Shown in pieces: positions 17,141 to 26,792 of a stretch of 41,233 bases of DNA (its first letter is position 1; the number at the start of each line of letters is the position of its first letter). The DNA comes from an uncultured Eubacteriales bacterium. Its GTDB lineage: Bacteria; Bacillota; Clostridia; Christensenellales; Aristaeellaceae. The stretch covers positions 1 through 41,233 of the forward strand of contig CACYTF010000024.1 of assembly GCA_902777335.1 (NCBI GenBank), written 5' to 3'. The notes under the pieces are model-generated. The model worked only from the letters and a program-made list of their open reading frames with translations. It was not told where the DNA came from and did no database searches. Position numbers and translations under genes: made by a program.

Positions 17141-19558
17141 ATGCGCTACGGATATTTCGACGACAGGGCCCGGGAGTACGTGATCGACCGGGTGGACGCG
17201 CCGTTTTCCATGACCAACTACCTGGGCACCCAGCGGATGGGCGCGGTGCTCTCCCACAACGCGGGGGGCTACTGCTGGCTGGATTCGCCCCAGTTCCACC
17301 GCATCACCCGCTTTCGCCCCAACGGCGTGCCCCTGGACTTCCCCGGCCACTACGTGTACCTGCGCGACGCCGAGACCGGCGAATACTGGTCCATCAGCTG
17401 GCAGCCGGTGGGCCTGCCGCTCTCCGAGGCGAAGTATGTCTGCCGCCACGGGCTGAGCTATTCGACCTATACCTGTGAATACGCGGGCATTTCCGCCAGC
17501 CAGACGCTGTTCATCCCCCGGGAGGACGGCGACGACGACCCGGTGGAGATCTTCGACGTGCGCCTGCGCAACGATTCGGGCCGCCCGCGGACCATCGACG
17601 TGACCGGCTACGTGGAGTTCTCGTTCCACAGCATCGACATCGACAACCAGAACTTCCAGATGAGCCTGTACTGCGCGGGCTCCTTTGCCGAGAACGGCGC
17701 GGCGATCTGCGAGCTGCACTACGAGCCGGACAGCTTCCAGTTCCTGGCCGCCTCCTTCGACCCCGACGGCTATGAGGGCACCCGCGACGGCTTCATCGGG
17801 CCGTACCGCACCGAGCGCGACCCCATCGCCATCGAGCGGGGCGCGCTGGCCGGGGGCCATGAGAACGGCGGCAACCCGGTGGGCGCGCTGCTGAAAAAGC
17901 TGACCCTGGCCCCCGGCGAGGAGAAACGGGTGCTGTTCTACCTGGGCACGGGCCGGGGCGACGCCGCCGAGCGGGCGCGCCGGCGCTACGATTTTGACGG
18001 CGCGGACCGGGCGTTTGAGGCCCTGCGGCGCTTCTGGGACGACAAGCTGGGCGCGCTGACGGTGAACACCCCCCACGCCAACATGAACCGCAGCCTGAAC
18101 CTCTGGAACCTGTACCAGAGCGAGATCAACGTGCTGTTCTCCCGCTTCGCCTCGTTCATCGAGGTGGGCGGCCGCACCGGGCTGGGCTTCCGCGACACCG
18201 CCCAGGACGCCATGTGCATCCCCCATGCCGAGCCGGAGGGCTGCCGGAGGCGCATACTGCAGCTTCTGAACGGCGTGACCTCGCAGGGCTACGGGCTGCA
18301 CCTGTTCGACCCGGCCTGGTTCGAGGGCGCGGAGCAGGACGAGGACTGGTCCCCCACCGTGGTGCCCAAGGCCGCGGACAACAAGCGGGTGCACGGCATC
18401 GGGGACGCCTGCGCCGACGACGCGCTGTGGTTGATCCCGGCCATCGTCGAGTACGCGCGCGAGACCGGCGACGCCGCCTTCTTCGATCAAACCGTCCCCT
18501 ACGCCGACGGCGGCGGCGACAGCGTGTGGGACCACATGAAGCACATACTGGACTTCTCCTACAGCCAGACCGGCAGCCACGGCATCACCAAGGGCCTGCG
18601 GGCGGACTGGAACGACTGCCTGAACCTGGGCGGCGGCGAGAGCGCCATGGTGGCCTTCCTGCTGGTCTGGGCCACGGAGCACTTCCTGGACGCCGCGCGA
18701 TACCTGGGCCGGGACGGGGACGTGAAGGCCTACGCCCCGAAGCTAAAGGCCATGAAGCAGGCCTGCCAGGCCACGCTGTGGGACGGCGCGTGGTTCCTGC
18801 GGGGCTTTACCGCCGACGGCAGGGCCATCGGCAGCCGCGAGGCCGCGGAGGGCAAGGTGCACCTGGAGAGCAACGCCTGGGCGGTGGCCAGCGGCGCGGC
18901 GACCCGCGAGCAGGGCCTGTCGGCCATGGACGCGGTGTACGACTGGCTGTACACGCCCTACGGCCTGATGCTGAACGCCCCGGCCTTCACGGTGCGGGAC
19001 GACGGCATCGGCTTTGTCACCCGGGTGTACCCCGGCGTCAAGGAAAACGGCTCCATCTTCAGCCATCCGAACCCCTGGGCCTGGGTGGCCGAGTGCAAGC
19101 TGGGCCGGGGCGGCCGGGCCATGGCGCTGTACGACGCGCTGCTGCCGGAGAACCAGAACGACATCATGCAGATCCGCCAGGCGGAGCCCTACAGCTACTG
19201 CCAGTTCATCATGGGCCGGGACCACAGCGCCCACGGCCGGGCGCGCCACCCGTTCATGACCGGCTCGGCGGGCTGGGCCTACTTCGCCGCCACCCGGTAC
19301 ATGCTGGGCATACGCCCCGGGTTCGACCGCCTGACCGTGGACCCCTGCGTGCCCGCCGACTGGGACGGCTTTGAGGCCGCCCGCCGCTGGCGCGGCGCCA
19401 CCTACCGCATCCGCGTCGAAAACCCGACCCACGTGGAAAAGGGCGTCGCCGCCATCGAGGTGGACGGCAACCCCGCCGAATACATCCCCGCGTTCACATC
19501 GGGCGACCACGACGTGAGGGTGGTTATGGGCGAATTAGGAATGAGGAATGAGGAATGA
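17141..19558 (+). CDS. GH94 phosphorylase, N,N'-diacetylchitobiose phosphorylase-like
   Basis: This is an 805-residue GH94 (former GT36) enzyme that splits a beta-1,4 disaccharide with phosphate into an alpha-sugar-1-phosphate and a free sugar, in the cytoplasm. The start ATG 17141 follows GGAGGG. The N-terminal beta-sandwich (MRYGYFDDRAREYVI...NAGGY) leads to a helical catalytic barrel with RADWNDCLNL, whose second Asp is residue 492, the expected general acid. The stretches SRFASFIEVGGRTGLG, GYGLHLFDPAWF and KVHLESN resemble Vibrio chitobiose phosphorylase more than cellobiose phosphorylase as I remember them, so GlcNAc-1-phosphate is the likely product, with glucose-1-phosphate as the alternative. 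The last nine residues or so (GELGMRNEE) are encoded by a repeat that begins at 19532. Confidence 0.88.
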   Translation: MRYGYFDDRAREYVIDRVDAPFSMTNYLGTQRMGAVLSHNAGGYCWLDSPQFHRITRFRPNGVPLDFPGHYVYLRDAETGEYWSISWQPVGLPLSEAKYVCRHGLSYSTYTCEYAGISASQTLFIPREDGDDDPVEIFDVRLRNDSGRPRTIDVTGYVEFSFHSIDIDNQNFQMSLYCAGSFAENGAAICELHYEPDSFQFLAASFDPDGYEGTRDGFIGPYRTERDPIAIERGALAGGHENGGNPVGALLKKLTLAPGEEKRVLFYLGTGRGDAAERARRRYDFDGADRAFEALRRFWDDKLGALTVNTPHANMNRSLNLWNLYQSEINVLFSRFASFIEVGGRTGLGFRDTAQDAMCIPHAEPEGCRRRILQLLNGVTSQGYGLHLFDPAWFEGAEQDEDWSPTVVPKAADNKRVHGIGDACADDALWLIPAIVEYARETGDAAFFDQTVPYADGGGDSVWDHMKHILDFSYSQTGSHGITKGLRADWNDCLNLGGGESAMVAFLLVWATEHFLDAARYLGRDGDVKAYAPKLKAMKQACQATLWDGAWFLRGFTADGRAIGSREAAEGKVHLESNAWAVASGAATREQGLSAMDAVYDWLYTPYGLMLNAPAFTVRDDGIGFVTRVYPGVKENGSIFSHPNPWAWVAECKLGRGGRAMALYDALLPENQNDIMQIRQAEPYSYCQFIMGRDHSAHGRARHPFMTGSAGWAYFAATRYMLGIRPGFDRLTVDPCVPADWDGFEAARRWRGATYRIRVENPTHVEKGVAAIEVDGNPAEYIPAFTSGDHDVRVVMGELGMRNEE

Positions 19559-19717
19559 GGAATGGAGGTTCAAATCCCTTCGGGATTTGTTCGATTTGAT
19601 CCAAGAAATCCGAAGGATTTCCACCGGAATTCCTCATTCCTAATTCCTCATTCCTCATTACAATAATTCCTCATTCCTAATTCCTAATTCCTCATTACAA
19701 TAATTCCTCATTACAAA
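19532..19717. repeat. GAATTAGGAATGAGGAAT inverted and tandem repeat cluster
   Basis: A block of GGAATGA-type repeats at 19532-19566 is mirrored by the complementary block TTCCTCATTCC... at 19627-19659, followed by direct repeats of ATTCCTCATTACAATA up to 19717. Between the arms are two small hairpins, 19571-19589 and 19606-19620. It fills the gap between the GH94 and phosphomutase genes and supplies the GH94 stop codon. It may affect transcript stability, but it looks like a mobile or slippage-grown repeat. Confidence 0.8.
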
Positions 19718-19734
19718 AAAAGGAGCGATATAGC

Positions 19735-21153
19735 ATGATCCAGTTCGGAACCGGCGGGTGGCGCGCGGTGATCGGCGACGGCTTCACCCGGGAAAACATT
19801 CAGAAGGTGGGCACGGCCCTGGGGCGCCGCATCCGGCGGGAGGGCGTCGAGCGGGAGATCTGCATCGGCTACGACCGGCGCTTTCTGAGCCGCGAGGCCG
19901 CCATTTGGTTCACCGAGGCCATCATGGGCGAGGGCGTGAAGGTGGACTTCATCAACCTGTCCGCGCCCACGCCGCAGATCATGTTCACGGCGAAGACCCG
20001 GAACCTGCCCTACGCCGCGGCCATCACCGCCAGCCACAACCCGGCGCTGTACAACGGCATCAAGCTGTTCACCCGGGGCGGGCGGGACGCGGCCCAGGAG
20101 ATCACCGACGAGATCCAGGCCGAGGCCAACGCGCTGACGCCGTCGGACGTGCGCCCCCAGGACTTCGACGAGGCCCGGCGCGCCGGGGCGGTGGAATACA
20201 TCGACCCCCGGGACGAATACCTCGATTCGATACTGGCCCGGGTGGACACCGCCGCCATCCGCCGGCGCAGGCCGCGGATCGTGCTGGACCCGATGTTCGG
20301 CGTGAGCCTGACGGGCCTTCTGACGATACTCTACAGCGCCCGCTGCGACGTGAACGTGATCCACGACACCCACGACGCCTTCTTCGGCCGCCGGCTGCCC
20401 GCGCCCACCATGGACACGCTGGCCGACCTGCAGCGCCAGGTGATCGAGCACAACGCCGACCTGGGCATCGCCACCGACGGCGACGCGGACCGGCTGGGCG
20501 TGATCGACGAGAAGGGCCGCTACGTCAGCGCCAACCAGGTGCTGGTGCTGCTGTACTACTACCTGCTGAAGTACAAGGGCTGGCGCGGCGCGGCGGTGCG
20601 CAACGTGGCCACCACCCACCTGCTGGACCGGGTGGCGGAGAAGTACGGCGAAAAGTGCGTCGAGGTGCCCGTGGGCTTCAAGCACATCTCCGCCGCCATG
20701 CAGGCACACGACGCGCTGATCGGCGGCGAGTCCTCCGGCGGCCTGACCGTGCGCGGCCACATATTCGGCAAGGACGGCCTGTACGCGGCGTCGCTGCTGG
20801 TGGAGATGCTGTCGGTGACGGGCAAGCCCCTGTCCGAGACGGTGCAGGACATATTCGACGAGTTCGGCGAGGCCCACACCGCCGAGTTCGACTGGAAGCT
20901 GACCGAGGCCCGCAAGCAGGAGATACAGACCCGCGTGTTTGAAAACCGCCAGCTGCCCGAATTCCCCCGGCCCGTCCAGCGCGTCAGCTACGAGGACGGC
21001 TGCAAGGTGTACATGGACGGCGGCTGGCTGATCGTGCGCTTCAGCGGCACCGAGCCCCGCGTGCGCATATTCGCCGAGGCCCCCACGATGGCCGAGGCCA
21101 GGGGGCTGGTGGGCGGTATGGCCAAGTACCTCAATCTGCCGTTTGAGGGATAG
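19735..21153 (+). CDS. Phosphoglucomutase/phosphomannomutase family protein
   Basis: This is a 472-residue alpha-D-phosphohexomutase. It moves phosphate between C1 and C6 of a hexose. All four signatures are present: phosphoserine loop TASHNP (Ser100), metal loop DGDADRLG, sugar loop GGESSGG and phosphate loop RFSGTEPRVRI. The start has AAAGGAG before it. It follows the GH94 phosphorylase, so it probably converts that enzyme's sugar-1-phosphate (GlcNAc-1-P or Glc-1-P) to the 6-phosphate. Whether it prefers glucose, mannose or GlcNAc phosphates is not decided by the motifs I can read. It heads a tight run with the sensor kinase gene (22-base gap). Confidence 0.9.
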   Translation: MIQFGTGGWRAVIGDGFTRENIQKVGTALGRRIRREGVEREICIGYDRRFLSREAAIWFTEAIMGEGVKVDFINLSAPTPQIMFTAKTRNLPYAAAITASHNPALYNGIKLFTRGGRDAAQEITDEIQAEANALTPSDVRPQDFDEARRAGAVEYIDPRDEYLDSILARVDTAAIRRRRPRIVLDPMFGVSLTGLLTILYSARCDVNVIHDTHDAFFGRRLPAPTMDTLADLQRQVIEHNADLGIATDGDADRLGVIDEKGRYVSANQVLVLLYYYLLKYKGWRGAAVRNVATTHLLDRVAEKYGEKCVEVPVGFKHISAAMQAHDALIGGESSGGLTVRGHIFGKDGLYAASLLVEMLSVTGKPLSETVQDIFDEFGEAHTAEFDWKLTEARKQEIQTRVFENRQLPEFPRPVQRVSYEDGCKVYMDGGWLIVRFSGTEPRVRIFAEAPTMAEARGLVGGMAKYLNLPFEG

Positions 21154-21175
21154 ACAAGAGAGTGGAGAACAGATC

Positions 21176-22894
21176 ATGCGCCTCTTCCGTAAGATTCGCG
21201 TCCAGCTGGTGATCTTCGTGCTGGTGTGCTACCTGGTGCCCGCGGTGGTGCTGGGGGTGTACACCGGCGGACCGGTGCTGGATGATCTGAGGGTCAGGAG
21301 CGAATCGTCGCTGCTGACGGGCATGGACTATTCCCTGATGCTGGCCGAGGAGAACATCGCCCGGCTGGTGGCCCTGGCCCGGGACGCCACCTACGACGGC
21401 GAGCTGACCGACGCCGCCGCCCGGCGGGACGCGGGCACGCTCTCGGACGGGGACTTTCTGCGGCTGGCCCGCAGCTACATCGAGCGCAAGTACAGCCGGG
21501 AGGGCATGCTGACCTTCGCGGCCTGCTTCACACTGGACGACCCGGACCTGCTGTTGACCACCCGCGGCAGCCAGAGCGCCACGGCGGCCTATCTGGCCTC
21601 GGCCCACGAGGCGGTCAAGGCCATGGGCGAGGCGCTGGACACCCAGTGCCGCTTCGTGCAGCTGGACGGCGGCGTGTACCTGGTGCGCAACCTGATGAGC
21701 CTTCGGATGAAGCCCTTCGGCATGCTGGTGCTGGGCGTGGACGCGCAGAAGGTGACCGCGCCCCTGACCGCGCTGGCCCGCGACTGGAGCGCGCGGCTGG
21801 ACCTGCGGCTGGACGACGTGGCGCTGGAGGACATGACCGGCGTCGGCGCGGCTGGCCCGGAGGGCGGCTGGGACGCGCTGGACGAGGGCCGCATCGCCAG
21901 CGCCGGCGCGTGTCAGTACGCGCTGAAGCGCACGAGCGACAGCCGGGACTACGCGCTGCTGGCGGGGCTGACGCTGGGCCGGGCGCGGCTGTACGGCGAG
22001 ATCGACGCCTTTCGGATGCTGCTGTTCGGCCTGCTGCTGCTGCTGATCCCGATACTGGCGGTGATCACCTGGTACGTGTACCGGCGCATCACCCGCCCCA
22101 TCGCGCTGCTGTCGGAGGCCGCCGGGCGCATCGAGGCCGGCGAGCTGGGCGTGACCGTGCCCATGCGCGGCGAGGACGAGCTGGGCCGCCTGGGCCGGGC
22201 GTTCTCGGGCATGAGCCTGCGGCTGAAGGAGCTGATCGACAAGACCTACAAGGAGGAGATCGCCCTGCGGGACGCCCGGATCCAGGCCATGCAGAGCCGC
22301 ATCAACCCCCACTTCATCAACAACGCGCTGGAGACCATCAACTGGCAGGCGCGCATCGAGGGCAGCGACACGATCTCGGCCATGGTGGAGTCCCTCAGCG
22401 TGCTGCTGAACGCGGGCATGTCCCGCAACAACCGGCGCATGGTGTCGCTGAAGGAGGAGCTGGAGGTGGCCCGGGCCTACTTCTACTTCGTGGGCCTGCG
22501 CTTCGGCGACAGCCTGAAGACCGGCATCGACGCCGCGCCGGACAGCCTGGACGCCATCGTGCCGGTGCTGACGCTGCAGCCCATCATCGAAAACGCCGTG
22601 GAGCACGGCATCGCCCCGGCGGGCGGCGGCGAGATCCGCCTGCGCTGCGCCCGCGGCGGCGACGCGCTGCGCCTGGAGGTCGTCAACAGCGGCCAGCCCC
22701 TGCAGCCCGAGGACCGGGCCCGCATCGACGCCGCCCTGCGCGGTGACAGCGAGGGCGGCGCCCACCTGGGCCTTGCCAACATCAGCGACCGCCTGCGCCT
22801 GATCTACGCCGGCCGCGCCGACATGCGCGTCTTCTCCGACCCCGACGGCAGGACGCGGGTAACGCTGGAGATACCGCAAGACGGTATTCAATGA
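21176..22894 (+). CDS. YesM-like sensor histidine kinase
   Basis: This is a 572-residue membrane kinase. It has a helix at about residues 11-30, an extracytoplasmic sensor region (about 31-280), a second helix (MLLFGLLLLLIPILAVITWYV), and a HAMP domain (RRITRPIALLSEAAGRIEAG...). The His_kinase box (PF06580) is QSRINPHFINNALETI with phospho-acceptor His379, and the HATPase domain has IIENAVEHGI and GLANISDRLRL. I chose ATG 21176 because it follows GGAGA and because the upstream in-frame codons lie in the phosphomutase gene's end. The YesM/LytS class normally pairs with an AraC-type response regulator, which is two genes downstream. Confidence 0.92.
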   Translation: MRLFRKIRVQLVIFVLVCYLVPAVVLGVYTGGPVLDDLRVRSESSLLTGMDYSLMLAEENIARLVALARDATYDGELTDAAARRDAGTLSDGDFLRLARSYIERKYSREGMLTFAACFTLDDPDLLLTTRGSQSATAAYLASAHEAVKAMGEALDTQCRFVQLDGGVYLVRNLMSLRMKPFGMLVLGVDAQKVTAPLTALARDWSARLDLRLDDVALEDMTGVGAAGPEGGWDALDEGRIASAGACQYALKRTSDSRDYALLAGLTLGRARLYGEIDAFRMLLFGLLLLLIPILAVITWYVYRRITRPIALLSEAAGRIEAGELGVTVPMRGEDELGRLGRAFSGMSLRLKELIDKTYKEEIALRDARIQAMQSRINPHFINNALETINWQARIEGSDTISAMVESLSVLLNAGMSRNNRRMVSLKEELEVARAYFYFVGLRFGDSLKTGIDAAPDSLDAIVPVLTLQPIIENAVEHGIAPAGGGEIRLRCARGGDALRLEVVNSGQPLQPEDRARIDAALRGDSEGGAHLGLANISDRLRLIYAGRADMRVFSDPDGRTRVTLEIPQDGIQ

Positions 22895-22904
22895 GGATAC
22901 GCTT

Positions 22905-24104
22905 ATGAAACGACTGTTGATCATCCTTCTCTCCCTCCTCCTGGCCACCGCTGGCGCGGCGGCGGAGGGCGTTACGCTGCGCACGGTCAGCTGCTTTGCG
23001 GGGGAGGACGCCGCGGCGGGGGCCTATGTGGAGCTTCTGCACGCCTACGAGGAGCAGACGGGCAACCGGGTGGAGGACGACTCCGCCACCAGCGACGAGG
23101 GCTGGAAGACCCGGGTGCTCAGCGACTTCGCGGTGGGCAACGAGCCGGATGTGCTGTTCTTCTTCGCCTGCAGCGCCGACTCCGCGCCGATACTGCGGAT
23201 GATGGTGCCCATTTCCGAGATCAACGCCGCCTATCCCGAGCTGAACCTGACATCCAGCGACATACTGCGGGAGGCGGACGGGCAGATCTACGCCATACCG
23301 GCCCGGCCCTACTACGAGGGGCTGTTCGTGAACACCGACCTGTTCGAGCGCTGCGGCGTGCCGCTGCCCGAGACCTGGGAACAGCTGGAGCAGGCCGTGG
23401 CGGCGTTCAACGCCCAGGGCATCGTGCCCATCGCGGCGTCGCTGTCGGACATCCCCCACTACCTGGCCGAGTGCGCGGTGCTGGCCTGCGCCACGCCCGG
23501 GGAGTACGCCGCCCGGCCCGCCGCTATCGAGGACGTGCCCCGGAGCTGGCTGGACGGCATGGCGCTGATCCGGCGGCTCTACACCCTGGGCGCGTTCCCG
23601 GAGGACGCGCTGCACACCTCGGAGGCCGTCACCAGCCAGCTGTTTCGCGACAAGAAGGCCGCCATGCAGTTTGACGGCAGCTGGTTCGCGAACACGATCC
23701 CCGAATCCGGCATGGACACCACCCGGGTGCTGCCGGTGCCCCAGGCGGGCGCGGGCGGCGCGGTGATCGGCGGCGTTTCGATGGGCTTCTACCTGACCCG
23801 CCGGGCCTGGGACGACCCCCAGCGCCGGGACGCGGCGGTGGGGCTGCTGGCCTGGCTGACCGCGCCGGAGAACGCGGCGCGGCTGGGCGCGGAGCAGACC
23901 TTCGGCGCGCTTCGGGAATCCGCCCAAGCGCTGATGGCGCACGCCACGGCGGTGCTGGGGCCGCTTCAGGACGACATGAACAAGGACGCCCGCGCCGCCT
24001 GGCTGCTGGACTGCGTGCCCGCCGTCGCCGAGGGCCGCATGACGCCCGAGGCTTGCTGGGAGAGCGTGATGGCGCTGTCGCCGTTTGACAGCGACGGCGA
24101 GTGA
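22905..24104 (+). CDS. Family 1 extracellular solute-binding protein, no permease partner
   Basis: This is a 399-residue exported sugar-binding protein (SBP_bac_1 type). Its signal peptide (residues 1-20) ends AGAAA. The mature part shows the family pattern YVELLHAYEEQTGNRVEDD, then DVLFFF and YAIPARPYYEGLFVNTDLFERCGV. It begins 10 bases after the kinase stop and ends 16 bases before the regulator start. No permease gene is in this operon. A role as the periplasmic-type ligand sensor for the kinase is likely. It could instead feed permeases encoded elsewhere. Confidence 0.87.
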   Translation: MKRLLIILLSLLLATAGAAAEGVTLRTVSCFAGEDAAAGAYVELLHAYEEQTGNRVEDDSATSDEGWKTRVLSDFAVGNEPDVLFFFACSADSAPILRMMVPISEINAAYPELNLTSSDILREADGQIYAIPARPYYEGLFVNTDLFERCGVPLPETWEQLEQAVAAFNAQGIVPIAASLSDIPHYLAECAVLACATPGEYAARPAAIEDVPRSWLDGMALIRRLYTLGAFPEDALHTSEAVTSQLFRDKKAAMQFDGSWFANTIPESGMDTTRVLPVPQAGAGGAVIGGVSMGFYLTRRAWDDPQRRDAAVGLLAWLTAPENAARLGAEQTFGALRESAQALMAHATAVLGPLQDDMNKDARAAWLLDCVPAVAEGRMTPEACWESVMALSPFDSDGE

Positions 24105-24120
24105 GAAGGGAGCTGGGGCC

Positions 24121-24882
24121 ATGTACCGCGTGCTGCTGGTGGACGACGAACGCATCATACTGGACGGCCTGACCCGGGCGGTGCCCTGGCAGGACATGGG
24201 CTGCGCCGTGGCGGGCACGGCGTCCAACGGCCAGGAGGGGCTGCGGCTGGTGCGCGAACTGAAGCCGGACATACTGCTGACGGACATCCGCATGCCCAAC
24301 ATGGACGGCCTGAGCATGATCGCGGCGCTGCGGAGCGAGTTCCCCCGGCTTCAAATCGCGGTGCTGACCGCCTTTCGGGACTTTGAATACGCCCAGACCG
24401 CGCTGAACCTGGGGGTGTGCCGCTACCTGCTGAAGCCCAGCAAGCTGGACGAGCTGTACGAGGCCATCCGCACCATGACCGCCCGGCTGGACGCGCTGCC
24501 GCCCCCGGCCCAGGGCGCGGAGCCGGAGGACGACCCCGCCGCCGCCGGCAGCGGGGCCGGGAACTTCATCGTGCGGCAGGCGTTGGACTACATGCGCGCC
24601 CACTGCGACGGGCACCTGAGCCTTTCCGACGTGGCCGACCACGTGTACGTGAGCCAGTGGCACCTGTCCAAGCTGATCAACCGCCACGCGGGCCAGAGCT
24701 TCTTCGACCTGCTCAGCCGCATGCGGGTGGACCGGGCCAAGGCGCTGCTGGAGAACTCCGGCCTGCGGATCCACGAGGTGGCCGAGCAGGCAGGCTTCAG
24801 CGACGTGGCCCACTTCTCCAAGAGCTTCAAGCGCCTGACGGGCATGACCCCCGGCGAATACCGGGACAGCCTGGGGCGGTAA
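24121..24882 (+). CDS. YesN-like AraC-type response regulator
   Basis: This is a 253-residue response regulator. The receiver domain (1-120) has acidic residues D9 and D10, phospho-acceptor Asp55 (ILLTDIRMPNMDG), T84 and K106 (LLKPS). A short Pro/Ala-rich linker leads to two helix-turn-helix motifs of the AraC/XylS family (DVADHVYVSQWHLSKLIN and VAEQAGFSDVAHFSKSFKR), ending with the hallmark GMTPGEYR. The start ATG 24121 follows AAGGGAG. It is probably activated by the adjacent kinase and controls the phosphorylase genes and nearby importers. Confidence 0.92.
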   Translation: MYRVLLVDDERIILDGLTRAVPWQDMGCAVAGTASNGQEGLRLVRELKPDILLTDIRMPNMDGLSMIAALRSEFPRLQIAVLTAFRDFEYAQTALNLGVCRYLLKPSKLDELYEAIRTMTARLDALPPPAQGAEPEDDPAAAGSGAGNFIVRQALDYMRAHCDGHLSLSDVADHVYVSQWHLSKLINRHAGQSFFDLLSRMRVDRAKALLENSGLRIHEVAEQAGFSDVAHFSKSFKRLTGMTPGEYRDSLGR

Positions 24883-24902
24883 GGTCAGTCAGAGGACAGG
24901 CA

Positions 24903-24931
24903 TTGAAAACCCCTTGGAATTGTGGTATAAT
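24903..24931 (+). promoter_or_regulatory. Promoter of the toxin-antitoxin pair
   Basis: TTGAAA (24903-24908) and TATAAT (24926-24931) have a 17-bp spacer. It lies 31 bases before the antitoxin start. It gives the pair its own transcription inside the sugar locus. Confidence 0.8.
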
Positions 24932-24961
24932 ACAGGAAAATATATCAGAGGAGGGGTACCG

Positions 24962-25135
24962 ATGAGTCTGCCTGAAGCGATCATGACTGAAGTCATGAAA
25001 ATGACCGACGCGCAGAGACATGAACTCCTCGATTTTGCGAAGGCGCTCCGCCAGAAGGAAGAACGTGAAACGACAGCGCTGATGGAAGCCATCGTTTCGG
25101 AAAACGAGGAAGCCTTCAAGGAGCTTGCGAAATGA
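24962..25135 (+). CDS. Probable antitoxin to Doc-type toxin
   Basis: This is a 57-residue, charged, mostly helical protein (MSLPEAIMTEVMKMTDAQRH...). The start is ATG 24962 after GAGGGG. Its stop overlaps the toxin start by four bases (ATGA). I do not recognise its family. Size, charge and position directly before a Doc-like toxin make it the antitoxin. The C-terminal half ([19 protein letters not shown]) could be the segment that binds and blocks the toxin, as in Phd-Doc. Confidence 0.7.
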   Translation: MSLPEAIMTEVMKMTDAQRHELLDFAKALRQKEERETTALMEAIVSENEEAFKELAK

Positions 25136-25509
25136 TCTGGCTGCCAAGCATTGAGCAGGTCATCGAGATGCACGGCATCCTGATCCGGCGCACAGGTGGT
25201 CTTGATGGCATTCGTGATCGCGGTTTGATCGAGAGCGCCCTCGCGAGGGCGTCCGCAGGATTCGGAGATTATGAGCGCTATACCGGCGTGGAAGCGAAGG
25301 CCGCTGCCATTGCACACGGCCTCGGCTCAAATCACGGTTTCATCGATGGGAATAAGCGTATCGGCGTTGCGGTTATGCTGCTGATCCTGAGGAAAAACGA
25401 CATCCGCCTGACCTTCACCCAAATAGAATTGATTCGTCTGGGCCTGGACATCGCAACAGATCAGGTTGGCCCTGATGATATCATCAAATGGATCAGACAG
25501 CACCAATGA
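25132..25509 (+). CDS. Death-on-curing (Doc/Fic) family toxin
   Basis: This is a 125-residue Fic-fold protein. The active-site motif HGFIDGNKR (residues 68-76) matches the HxFx(D/N)GNKR consensus, and [16 protein letters not shown] near residues 22-37 is typical of the Doc branch. Phage P1 Doc phosphorylates and inactivates EF-Tu; the activity of this homologue is inferred from family only. It is translated from an ATG overlapping the antitoxin stop. The pair lies between the response regulator and the GH130 gene and is less GC-rich than both, so it was probably inserted. Confidence 0.9.
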   Translation: MIWLPSIEQVIEMHGILIRRTGGLDGIRDRGLIESALARASAGFGDYERYTGVEAKAAAIAHGLGSNHGFIDGNKRIGVAVMLLILRKNDIRLTFTQIELIRLGLDIATDQVGPDDIIKWIRQHQ

Positions 25510-25529
25510 TCACATGTCAGAGAGGTTTC

Positions 25530-25558
25530 TTTACAGCGACAAAAAACAAGTATATAAT
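25530..25558 (+). promoter_or_regulatory. Promoter of the GH130-phosphomutase operon
   Basis: TTTACA (25530-25535), a 17-bp spacer and TATAAT (25553-25558) lie 34 bases before the GH130 start. Confidence 0.75.
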
Positions 25559-25592
25559 GGATCTGACAAACACACCAAAGGAGGACTTCCCC

Positions 25593-26792
25593 ATGTCCAT
25601 GTCCCATCTGCACCCGAAATACCTGGCCATGCGCGACGCGCAGGAGGCGCTGCTGTCCCGGAAGAATCGCAAGGCCGACTTCTACAACGGCATATACGAC
25701 CGCTACGAATACCCGGTGCTGACCCGGGATCACCTGCCCCTGACCTGGCGCTACGACCTGGACGCGCGCACCAACCCCCACTTCATGGAGCGGCTGGGCA
25801 TCAACGCGGCCCTGAACTCCGGCGCGATCAAGCTGGGCGGGAAGTACTGCCTGGTGGTGCGGGTGGAGGGCATGGACCGCAAGAGCTTCTTCGCGGTGGC
25901 CCGCAGCGACAGCCCGGTGGACGGCTTCCGCTTCGACGAGAAGCCCGTGCTGCTGCCGGACACCTGCCCCGAGGAGACCAACGTGTACGACATGCGCCTG
26001 ACGAGGCACGAGGACGGCTGGATCTACGGCGTGTTCTGCTCGGAGAGCAAGGACAGGAGCGTCAGCGACCTGTCCGCCGCCGTGGCCGCCGCCGGCATCG
26101 TGCGCACGAAGGACCTGGTGACCTGGGAGCGCCTGCCGAATTTGGTGACGCTGAACAGCCCCCAGCAGCGCAACGTGGACCTGCTGCCGGAGTTCGTGGA
26201 CGGCAAGTACGCCTTCTACACCCGCCCGATGGACGACTTCATCGACACCGGCAGCGGCGGCGGCATCGGGTTCGGCCTGTGCGAGGACATCACCCACGCC
26301 GTGATCGGCGAGGAGAAGATCACCTCCCCCCGGCGCTACCACACCATCACCGAGGCCAAGAACGGCGAGGGCGCCACGCCCATCAAGACGGAGAAGGGCT
26401 GGCTGCACATCGCCCACGGCGTGCGCAACACCGCGGCGGGGCTCCGGTACGTGATCTACCTGTTCGTCACCGACCTGAAGGACCCCTCGAAGGTCATCGC
26501 CGAGCCGGGCGGCTACCTGATCGCGCCGCTGGGCGGCGAGCGCGTGGGCGACGTCAGCAATGTGACCTTCACCAACGGCGCCATCGCCGACGACGACGGC
26601 AGGCTGTACATCTACTACGCCTCCAGCGACACGCGGATGCACGTGGCCGAGACCACCGTGGAAAAGCTGCTGGACTACGCCTTCAACACCCCCGCCGACC
26701 CCCTGCGCAGCCGCGACTGCGTGGCCCAGCGGATCGAGCTGATCGACAGGAACCTCAAGCTGCTGGAGGAGGAACGCGAGAATGCGCATTGA
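25593..26792 (+). CDS. GH130 phosphorylase, mannosylglucose phosphorylase-like
   Basis: This is a 399-residue five-bladed beta-propeller enzyme of family GH130, closest in remembered sequence to 4-O-beta-D-mannosyl-D-glucose phosphorylase (GH130_1). It would split mannosyl-glucose, which comes from beta-mannan or glucomannan breakdown, into mannose-1-phosphate and glucose. Diagnostic stretches are [34 protein letters not shown] (catalytic Asp), [21 protein letters not shown] and [12 protein letters not shown]. The start is ATG 25593 after AAAGGAGGA. The next gene starts 11 bases inside its end, so the phosphorylase and mutase are coupled. There is no signal peptide, so it acts in the cytoplasm. 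Confidence 0.9.
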   Translation: MSMSHLHPKYLAMRDAQEALLSRKNRKADFYNGIYDRYEYPVLTRDHLPLTWRYDLDARTNPHFMERLGINAALNSGAIKLGGKYCLVVRVEGMDRKSFFAVARSDSPVDGFRFDEKPVLLPDTCPEETNVYDMRLTRHEDGWIYGVFCSESKDRSVSDLSAAVAAAGIVRTKDLVTWERLPNLVTLNSPQQRNVDLLPEFVDGKYAFYTRPMDDFIDTGSGGGIGFGLCEDITHAVIGEEKITSPRRYHTITEAKNGEGATPIKTEKGWLHIAHGVRNTAAGLRYVIYLFVTDLKDPSKVIAEPGGYLIAPLGGERVGDVSNVTFTNGAIADDDGRLYIYYASSDTRMHVAETTVEKLLDYAFNTPADPLRSRDCVAQRIELIDRNLKLLEEERENAH

